From NCBI GenBank assembly GCA_020059425.1, contig JAGVCD010000001.1:1-15180 (forward strand): a DNA stretch of 15,180 bases, in the 5' to 3' direction. Origin of the DNA: Chamaesiphon sp. (GTDB taxonomy: Bacteria > Cyanobacteriota > Cyanobacteriia > Cyanobacteriales > Chamaesiphonaceae). Position 1 is the first letter of the stretch, and every line of letters starts with the position of its first letter. The notes under the pieces were generated by a model. The model had not been told where the DNA came from. It was given only the letters and a program-made list of their open reading frames with translations, and did not search any database. The translations under genes were made by a program, and so were the position numbers. This document shows, piece after piece, positions 5,864 through 11,237 of the stretch.

Positions 5864-6697
5864 ATGGCTTTACCTGAAAATTTCAGTCCTGCTGAACACC
5901 TGCAAGATGTTATCTTGAAAATCCAAAACAAGATTGTCAGAGCTGAATTCAATGATGTCGGCGACGAAAATTGGATACGTGATATTAGCACGCCTAGAGC
6001 CTCTTTGAGAACTGCCTGCACTCATGTAGAATCCGATTCTCTCTTGATGACTCAAATGAGAAACGAGTTATTCTATTTAATCCTGAGAAAGGCGAAAGAT
6101 TTCCATCCCAATATTTACGGAATTCCGTCTCAAGACTTCCAGGAGATAATGAGATTCTGGCCGCAAGTGCAACTCTTTTTTGAGGAGAAATCTTCAGAAG
6201 TTGAGACAACTTACGATCCGCTCAGAAGTAGAATCAGCTTTAGATTAATCGGGCAAACCTTAGAGACTTTCAGCAAGGCTGACGCGGAAGTACTAGCTCA
6301 AAGAATTAAATTCTTGATGAATCCTGCTAGCGGGGCTTTCTTCTGGAAAAGGGGCAAGGAATTAGCTACTTACATAGACCAAACTAATGGTTTCTACTTT
6401 CAGCTTTATGTTTTTGATGAAACTAATGCTAAAAAGGTGATCGAGCAAGTTCTCGATATAGCACTAAAAACACCGGACTGGAAGCTGTTAAATATCTCCA
6501 AGAACGACGTAGAGACATCTACATACCCCACCAACCCGCCTACAAAGCAAATTATGGGTAAAGCGGTCAGACAGCCGAGAAAGCGTCCTGTTGGTATCGT
6601 CCGGTTTGTGTATGCGACTTGCCACATTTACGGCATGACTACCCCGTTGGTTCTGTACGATCCTGATTCCAGATACGCTAACGCCTTGCTTAGATGA
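5864..6697 (+). CDS. Unknown 277-residue protein of the structural operon
   Basis: This protein starts 8 bp after the stop codon of the fibre gene, so it belongs to the same operon. It has a helical N-terminal half (residues 10-110) and a middle part that alternates strands and helices, for example RISFRLIG with the following helix and FYFQLYVFDETNAKKVIEQV near 172-191. It ends with a basic segment (KAVRQPRKRPVG) and a strand-rich end. There is no membrane segment, no signal peptide and only two cysteines. I do not recognise the family. The strand-helix-strand pattern in the middle could be one or two ferredoxin-like folds, but no catalytic motif stands out. Its position suggests a structural or assembly role, for instance a fibre chaperone or base component. 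A capsid protein cannot be excluded. Confidence 0.7.
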   Translation: MALPENFSPAEHLQDVILKIQNKIVRAEFNDVGDENWIRDISTPRASLRTACTHVESDSLLMTQMRNELFYLILRKAKDFHPNIYGIPSQDFQEIMRFWPQVQLFFEEKSSEVETTYDPLRSRISFRLIGQTLETFSKADAEVLAQRIKFLMNPASGAFFWKRGKELATYIDQTNGFYFQLYVFDETNAKKVIEQVLDIALKTPDWKLLNISKNDVETSTYPTNPPTKQIMGKAVRQPRKRPVGIVRFVYATCHIYGMTTPLVLYDPDSRYANALLR

Positions 6698-6848
6698 CTA
6701 TTTGTAGTTAACGGAGAGTATCACGAAAAACAAAAATACACTAATTTTCACATCAACCCCTAGGGGGTTGCGGAAGCAAAATGTATACTCTGACAGGGAT
6801 TGAGGGCACGTTAGAAGGACGAAAACAACACAACATTAAATCAATATT
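6698..6848 (+). promoter_or_regulatory. Intergenic hairpin and possible internal promoter
   Basis: This 151-bp gap inside the structural block contains a perfect hairpin, CAACCCC-TAG-GGGGTTG (6754-6770), without a T-run. TATACT (6784-6789), a -10-like box, follows but has no good -35 at normal distance. The hairpin could process or stabilise the mRNA or bind a regulator, raising expression of the 180-residue gene that follows. Confidence 0.4.
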
Positions 6849-7391
6849 ATGGCTGTCAGCGCACGTATCCGAAAACGCCAGTATGAAAACGCTTTGAAGC
6901 GTGAAGCATATCTTAATAAAGTAGACCGACCTGTAAAAGAGACTGTCGATAAACGTCCTCAAACAGCCGTAGTTTATCGCAGTTCTGTGTTGAAATCAGG
7001 TACGCCATTAGTATCTGCAATATTTGGTATCCAAGCTAGCGAACGCAGCTTAGCATTCTTTGGGGGGGAAGCTGCACTAGGGCTGCAACTTGCATCCACC
7101 TATGCAAACCCACTGATCTCTGCACCTCAATTTTTCATCCCTGCAAAAGTTAACGCTGGTGTTGGTTTGGCGGCTCCTACGGCAAAACGATCGGCTTGGG
7201 GTACTCGTGTGGTCAAGTCTAAGGCAGCTAGCTATAGCGCACCTATCTCGGGTACGGATAGTGATGTGTTATATGACGAATTGGACGCGAGAGCTACAAC
7301 AATTCGGGCAGCAATCACTAATAAATTAGGCGATTTGTCTTACGCCCAATTCTATATCTCTCCCGAGATTGTCAACAACTACAAACAGTAG
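6849..7391 (+). CDS. Unknown 180-residue protein, candidate virion component
   Basis: This protein has a strongly basic helical N-terminus (ARIRKRQYENALKREAYL, residues 5-22) followed by an Ala/Ser/Gly-rich body and a short helical end (YDELDARATTIRAAITNKLG). A basic flexible arm ahead of a neutral small-residue-rich domain is common in proteins that bind nucleic acid inside capsids, but I recognise no family. The gene has its own upstream hairpin and a longer leader than its neighbours, which would suit a product made in larger amounts. No Shine-Dalgarno sequence, membrane segment or cysteine is seen. An alternative is a scaffold or fibre-attachment protein. Confidence 0.65.
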   Translation: MAVSARIRKRQYENALKREAYLNKVDRPVKETVDKRPQTAVVYRSSVLKSGTPLVSAIFGIQASERSLAFFGGEAALGLQLASTYANPLISAPQFFIPAKVNAGVGLAAPTAKRSAWGTRVVKSKAASYSAPISGTDSDVLYDELDARATTIRAAITNKLGDLSYAQFYISPEIVNNYKQ

Positions 7392-7397
7392 AAATTA

Positions 7398-7637
7398 ATG
7401 AGTGAGATCGATAACCTTACATCCCTAACCGCTACGCCTATGATCATCACCAAACATATGGATGATGACGAGCTAGCCCATGAATTCGATCTAATGATGA
7501 TCCGCTCTCAAGCCGCTGCCGATCTCATCCACGGTGAAATAACCATCGATGATTATCTCGATACTCTCGCAGAATGTGAGGTTGATGTCGATCACGCGCT
7601 GGAATGCTGGGGAGAAGGCGGATCGTTGATGGATTGA
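7398..7637 (+). CDS. Small acidic protein of unknown function
   Basis: A 79-residue, strongly acidic, mostly helical protein that starts six bases after the preceding stop codon. It has the helical segment DDDELAHEFDLMMIRSQAA and then LIHGEITIDDYLDTLAECEV, with two cysteines. Phages often carry small acidic helical proteins of this type between structural genes. Roles in assembly (chaperone-like) or host interaction are possible, but no motif identifies one. The tight spacing places it in the same transcript as the 180-residue protein. Confidence 0.65.
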   Translation: MSEIDNLTSLTATPMIITKHMDDDELAHEFDLMMIRSQAAADLIHGEITIDDYLDTLAECEVDVDHALECWGEGGSLMD

Positions 7638-7696
7638 TCTTGAGATAGGGTAAATATCGATCTCATTCAATTAATTTCTGAATCCCTAATTTAACC

Positions 7697-8161
7697 ATGA
7701 GCAAACCGATTTTACAGCTCCAAAATTCTGCCAACTGGCAAGCAGTCTGGGATGGGGCTTTTACTTCGGTGAAATTAGCAGATGGTAGTTCGGAATTTAT
7801 CCCGCCGATTGTAGTCCCAACCTTATTTGAAAGCAATATTATTTCGGTTTATTGCATATCCCAAACGGCAAAGCCTAGCTGGTCTATAGCTGGTAATGTT
7901 GCGAGAAAAATATCAACGGGAATACTTCCACCTGACGAGAATTTCGAGTCTACTATTGCAGACGTTCGGCTGCTGAGATTGAAACAATTTAATTTGTTTA
8001 GATTTCAGCGATTGACTGATTATTACAAACTGGAAATTAGACCTAAATATTGGATCGAAGATCTCAGTATCTATATTTTTGCCTATACGGGGATAGACAC
8101 TGATACTGTTACCGAACAGCTTGGCAGAATTGAAGCTGCTGTAGATGCAATAAATCAATGA
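7697..8161 (+). CDS. Unknown 154-residue structural-block protein
   Basis: This is a predominantly beta-strand protein with many aromatic residues (NWQAVWDGAFTSVKLADGSS, then ISVYCISQTAKPSWSIAGNV), ending in a short amphipathic helix (DTVTEQLGRIEAAVDAIN). It has no signal peptide. The C-terminal helix could be a coiled-coil oligomerisation segment. The last four bases overlap the start of the next gene (ATGA), so the two products are probably made in matched amounts and may form a complex. No known family is recognised. A role in a virion, adhesin or baseplate-like structure fits the context. Confidence 0.68.
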   Translation: MSKPILQLQNSANWQAVWDGAFTSVKLADGSSEFIPPIVVPTLFESNIISVYCISQTAKPSWSIAGNVARKISTGILPPDENFESTIADVRLLRLKQFNLFRFQRLTDYYKLEIRPKYWIEDLSIYIFAYTGIDTDTVTEQLGRIEAAVDAINQ

Positions 8162-8808
8162 GTATTAATTGGCTTTATTCCCAACATATTGAAGGCATTA
8201 TTGAATTCCCTCAATTATTCAGTTCGAGCGGGATATTGATATCAATATCAAACATCTCGCCTCCAAGCTGGCGAAAGATGGGAGTTCTGAGGATAGAGCA
8301 GCTAATCGAGAGCGAATTTTTTGAAGCGCAAATCTTATCTGTTAAGTATGGAAATAGTAAGATTCAAATTCCTTACTATCCTTACCGACTAACTTTTGAA
8401 CCCGTCGAAAATCTCTTAGTATTGTATCCCAATATTTCAATAAAAATCGCAGAATACGACACAAATATGTTTATCAACAATCCCCCAGCCACCAGAGCAG
8501 CATTAGGAGAACCAATCTATTCAACTATTACGCCTGCACAAGCAAATGCGCCTACTCCAGTATTTCAAATAGTACCACCTAGAGACAGAGCTTCTGTGTT
8601 GATCGTCAACAAAACAAACCGATCTATGTATATCAAAGAGGGTGCCTCTACGACCGAATCACCGTTAGTCGCCGCGCCTCCTTTTACCGAAATTACGGCA
8701 AACGGTAGTTATACAGTCTTAGATTTTACGGGTGAGATTGTTGGCAGGATGGCAACTAATTACACTGCGACCACTAGGGTTTATGTAAAAGAAATGCCAT
8801 ATCTGTAA
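8158..8808 (+). CDS. Beta-rich structural protein with C-terminal domain like phage decoration/tip modules
   Basis: A 216-residue protein translated by ATGA overlap from the preceding gene. Residues 1-100 are strand-rich. A proline/alanine linker (110-135) leads to a C-terminal beta domain (136-216) with VLIVNKTNRSMYIKEGAS, then a PFTEITANGSYTVLDFTGEI segment and a terminal strand VYVKEMPYL. Short domains of the form 'nn-NR-xxYI-G-xxx-s' with a tyrosine- and glycine-rich end recur in phage and cyanobacterial plasmid structural proteins, where they probably cap fibres or decorate surfaces. This is recognition by pattern, not a named family. The gene precedes the lysis-like pair. Confidence 0.65.
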   Translation: MSINWLYSQHIEGIIEFPQLFSSSGILISISNISPPSWRKMGVLRIEQLIESEFFEAQILSVKYGNSKIQIPYYPYRLTFEPVENLLVLYPNISIKIAEYDTNMFINNPPATRAALGEPIYSTITPAQANAPTPVFQIVPPRDRASVLIVNKTNRSMYIKEGASTTESPLVAAPPFTEITANGSYTVLDFTGEIVGRMATNYTATTRVYVKEMPYL

Positions 8809-8858
8809 TTAATTAAATTGTTCGATCGTCAATTTTCTCGCTAATAAATTTATCTAAA

Positions 8859-9113
8859 ATGGACAGAAAAAAATGGGTTTCATTATTGGTTTATGTGGGT
8901 CTGCCTTGTATTGGTTTGGTCGTCGATCTGTTGAGGCCAGGTGCCCTAGATGCCCTTTGCCTCCCACTTCTAAGTCCAAATCGCCCAAACCTGCCTTCCG
9001 AAAACCAAATTATGTCAAGGGTAATACCTAAGACTTATTTAATTAGGCAGTTCGATCCAATGCCTAAGTGGGGGGATTACCCCGATCGTCAACGCCTGGG
9101 GGAGTTAGTTTGA
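8859..9113 (+). CDS. Small one-pass membrane protein, holin-like candidate
   Basis: An 84-residue protein with a charged start (MDRKK), one hydrophobic segment (WVSLLVYVGLPCIGLVVDLL, residues 6-25), then a proline-rich soluble tail. Its TGA overlaps the ATG of the M15 peptidase (TGATG), so the two are translationally coupled. Small membrane proteins beside a cell-wall peptidase are usually holins, pinholins or peptidase anchors. One membrane segment fits a class III-type holin or a spanin-like anchor. No sequence family is recognised, so this rests on topology and context. Confidence 0.6.
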   Translation: MDRKKWVSLLVYVGLPCIGLVVDLLRPGALDALCLPLLSPNRPNLPSENQIMSRVIPKTYLIRQFDPMPKWGDYPDRQRLGELV

Positions 9114-9592
9114 TGTCTAGTAGCAACATGGTTCGCATCGCGGGTCTGCCTGCTCCAGTTGACCTTGACGATCCTATCTATCCTGGTAGTAACTTTACTT
9201 GGAGAGAGGCAACTAAGGACGGTACCCGATTGCCAGTAAAGACTAATTTCAACGCCATCATCTTATCGGCCGCACAGATTACCGCCAACATTATCAAACT
9301 CGCTCGCGAGCTGGACAAACTGCGAGCCGAATTTGGGAATCGACCGATTACCGTCACTAGTTGGTATCGGCCACCAGGAATCAATGAAGCGGTCGGGGGA
9401 AGTACTGGTAGCTTTCATAAAACCGGATTAGGTGCAGACATTCAAGTCTGGGGCGTCAATCCGCGCACGGTACAGGCAAGATTAAAAACTAGATGGCCTG
9501 GAGGATTGGGGCTGAACTCCCAATATACTCACGTCGATCTCCGCCATCTACTTGGCTATGCCTCAGCAAATTGGAACTATGGGGGAGCCTAA
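9113..9592 (+). CDS. M15-type D-Ala-D-Ala carboxypeptidase, endolysin-like
   Basis: The start at 9113 is chosen because it overlaps the preceding stop codon (TGATG) and has GGGGGAG 8 bases upstream, giving 159 residues. A longer frame from 9068 is possible but unlikely. The protein has the peptidase M15_3 layout: N-terminal FTWREATKDGTRLP (28-41), a helix, then VTSWYRPPGINEAVGG (81-96), the zinc motif SFHKTGLGADI with H102 and D109, and YTHVDLR with H140. These give the usual zinc ligands, so it should be active on peptide cross-links of peptidoglycan. It has no signal peptide, so export would need the neighbouring membrane protein or cell lysis. The role could be endolysin, wall entry for a virion, or remodelling during assembly of a surface structure. 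Last gene of the rightward block. Confidence 0.85.
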   Translation: MSSSNMVRIAGLPAPVDLDDPIYPGSNFTWREATKDGTRLPVKTNFNAIILSAAQITANIIKLARELDKLRAEFGNRPITVTSWYRPPGINEAVGGSTGSFHKTGLGADIQVWGVNPRTVQARLKTRWPGGLGLNSQYTHVDLRHLLGYASANWNYGGA

Positions 9593-9641
9593 ATTAGCAC
9601 TGTCAGAATGCGAGTTCTAATTAATTTTTCGGGGTGGTTTT

Positions 9642-9675
9642 AACACTAGTAGCTAAATTACTAGTGTTTTTTTTT
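9642..9675 (+). terminator. Strong terminator of the structural block
   Basis: AACACTAGTA (9642-9651) and TACTAGTGTT (9659-9668) form a perfect 10-bp stem with a 7-base loop, and the T-run 9667-9675 follows. It lies 50 bp after the M15 peptidase stop codon. Confidence 0.9.
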
Positions 9676-9682
9676 GTAGTTA

Positions 9683-9801
9683 TTCCCCTAATTCCCCCAT
9701 TTATTTTTGTATTTCCCCAATACAAGAATACTATAGATCTTCTGGAACCCTTATATATTAATACTTCTATTTTTTTGGGGGAATTGGGGGAATTAGGGGA
9801 A
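9683..9801. repeat. GGGGAAWT-type repeats with 16-bp inverted repeat
   Basis: TTCCCCTAATTCCCCC (9683-9698) and GGGGGAATTAGGGGAA (9786-9801) are perfect inverted repeats. ATTTCCCC (9711-9718) and GGGGGAATT (9777-9785) are further copies, so about six units of GGGG(G)AAWT lie in both orientations. The same unit is found six times in the primase-helicase gene at 11634-11756. The spacing and the clustering of G-runs suggest iterons or a structured DNA site. Confidence 0.7.
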
Positions 9802-9879
9802 ATAGATATAGGAGATATAAAAGTGAAAAAAAAAAGATTATAGATTGAATACTGTTTTCAATGTGTTTTCATTTATTTC

Positions 9880-9894
9880 CGATCTAGTAGATCG
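9880..9894. repeat. Palindrome CGATCTA-G-TAGATCG
   Basis: A perfect 7+1+7 dyad lies between the two terminators. It could be a binding site for a dimeric protein or a recombination core. No other copy was noticed in the window. Confidence 0.5.
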
Positions 9895-9905
9895 CCTGAA
9901 AATAG

Positions 9906-9931
9906 AAAACCCGCTTAAATAGCGGGTTTTT
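9906..9931. terminator. Bidirectional terminator between convergent blocks
   Basis: AAAACCCGCT (9906-9915), loop TAAAT, AGCGGGTTTT (9921-9930) and a further T. The A-run before the stem allows weaker function in the leftward direction, where it would end the recombinase transcript. Confidence 0.85.
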
Positions 9932-9943
9932 GTAATCTCATTG

Positions 9944-10104
9944 TGAGGCTTAAGGCTATGAAGGTTATTTAATGACAAATTACTCTACCTGGACTGAAAA
10001 TGAGTCTATGAAAGCCTTCTGAGGCTTTAAGATTGTCCGACGCCTCTTCAAGTATTTTCAATCTGACGTCAATCGCTTATTTTATGTGATGAGGTAGAGT
10101 AATT
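9944..10104. other. Candidate phage-type attachment site (attP)
   Basis: Just downstream of the recombinase gene lie perfect 13-bp inverted repeats AATTACTCTACCT (9978-9990) and AGGTAGAGTAATT (10092-10104). There are also two pairs of near-direct repeats: TGAGGCTTAAG (9944-9954) with TGAGGCTTTAAG (10020-10031), and CTATGAAGG (9956-9964) with CTATGAAAG (10006-10014). A hairpin, AAAGCC-TTCTGA-GGCTTT (10011-10028), overlaps them. Multiple short repeats beside an integrase gene are what attP arm-binding and core sites look like. The core itself cannot be picked without the host junction. Confidence 0.5.
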
Positions 10105-10115
10105 ATTTTTCGATC

Positions 10116-11237
10116 TTATCTAGGTCGGATCGATTGCAATGCGGAGGGATCGAAATAGTGTCGCTCGATGATGTCTGCCGAATTATCAACCCATTTAGCG
10201 ATAATTGCGATCGGCACACCCTTGGATATTTGATCGGTGATAAAAGTATCTCGACAAGAGTATGGGGTACTGTCTCTCCCTACTGCCTCGATCGCTGTTT
10301 TTTTCCATGCCTTCTGCGAGAAGTTGAGATAGTTGATTGGCAATAAATTAGGTGATGGGAATACTAATTGGCTATATTTTCGCGCTGGACTGAGAGATCG
10401 AAGCATTTGCTGTAATTCGTTGTTGCAGGGGAATGTTCTAACTCTGTTGGTTTTGCTGCGTTGGTTGCGATGCGCCTTGCCATTGATGTGGATTATCGAT
10501 CGATCGAATTTAATTTCCGAGAAATCTTCTGATATTTGGGTGAATTCTAGTCCGATTGCTTCTGAGGGACGGCATCCAGTCAAAAACAGGAATCTCACCA
10601 GAGGTGCATAGAACGAGTAGTAACGGCTATCGGTGAAAGCGTTAAGGATAAGACTCACTTCTGCCGGGGAGAAAGCGTTAGGAGTCGTTTCTGTACGAAC
10701 TAGCTGCATGTCTGTAGCCATATCCACAAAGGGATTGTTAGTGTTCGATACTAACCCGTGACGTGCGCCCCATTTGACTAAGGCCGCTAACTTACTAAGT
10801 ACTAGGCGCGTCATATATGGAGTGGTCGTACGCCTTAGCCAGAGCTTGATGCTAATCGAGTCGTCGATTTGCTGGTGTGGACAATTGCGAATGTGATTCC
10901 CAATACCTACTCGCAAAAGCCTCATCGTTGCGGCTTTCCGATCGCCTTCTTTGTAATCACAATATTTATCCCACAACTCGCTAAGAGACAAACTTTGAGC
11001 TGGTTGTTTTGGTTGTTGCGATAAGTACTTTTGCAGCGTTGGATCGAATTTTCCATAGCGGCGATCGGCTTCCATTCTGTCGATCACCCCTGATGCCCAG
11101 AGTCTGTTAGGCCGCGTATCAGGTCGATAGAGAGATACACATTTCTGGTTTTTCCCGAATAATCCGCGCGGGAATTGCAAATATAGCCGCGATTTCCGCT
11201 CGATTAGTCCAATCGCATTGTGTGGTATTCGTGCCAT
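10116..11237 (-). CDS. Tyrosine recombinase (integrase) with atypical catalytic box
   Basis: A 373-residue phage-integrase-type protein. Residues 1-75 form a basic arm-binding region, 83-180 a SAM-like core-binding domain, and 188-361 the catalytic domain. The recognisable catalytic residues are R223 (TGCRPSEAIGL), K262 (SKTNRVRTFP), R329 and the nucleophile Y361 (ERHYF). The usual HxxR box reads YSCR-D (326-330), so the histidine is replaced by Y326 and the second histidine by D330. The usual GH is DN (351-352). The key R, K, R and Y remain, so activity is likely but not certain. It probably inserts the circle into, and excises it from, a host site. The ATG overlaps the TAA of the primase-helicase (TAATG), showing co-translation. 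The candidate attP follows the stop codon. Confidence 0.88.
   Translation of the reverse strand: MARIPHNAIGLIERKSRLYLQFPRGLFGKNQKCVSLYRPDTRPNRLWASGVIDRMEADRRYGKFDPTLQKYLSQQPKQPAQSLSLSELWDKYCDYKEGDRKAATMRLLRVGIGNHIRNCPHQQIDDSISIKLWLRRTTTPYMTRLVLSKLAALVKWGARHGLVSNTNNPFVDMATDMQLVRTETTPNAFSPAEVSLILNAFTDSRYYSFYAPLVRFLFLTGCRPSEAIGLEFTQISEDFSEIKFDRSIIHINGKAHRNQRSKTNRVRTFPCNNELQQMLRSLSPARKYSQLVFPSPNLLPINYLNFSQKAWKKTAIEAVGRDSTPYSCRDTFITDQISKGVPIAIIAKWVDNSADIIERHYFDPSALQSIRPR

Larger units (their letters stand above)
9593..10115. other. Convergent intergenic region with terminators, repeats and candidate attP
   Basis: This 523-bp stretch separates the 3' ends of the two opposed gene blocks. It holds, in order, terminator 9642-9675, GGGGAAWT-type repeats with a 16-bp inverted repeat (9683-9801), the palindrome 9880-9894, bidirectional terminator 9906-9930, and a repeat array beside the recombinase gene (9944-10104). 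A 69-codon frame with a GTG start at 9634-9843 (MVLTLVAKLLVFFFVV...) would make a small membrane protein ending FLGELGELGEI. It overlaps the terminator and repeats, so I do not count it as a gene. Confidence 0.7.

Noticed and set aside
9634..9843. 69-residue membrane-like frame as a real gene
   Set aside because: GTG start without a ribosome site, and it overlaps a perfect terminator and the GGGGAAWT repeats. Kept only as a note.
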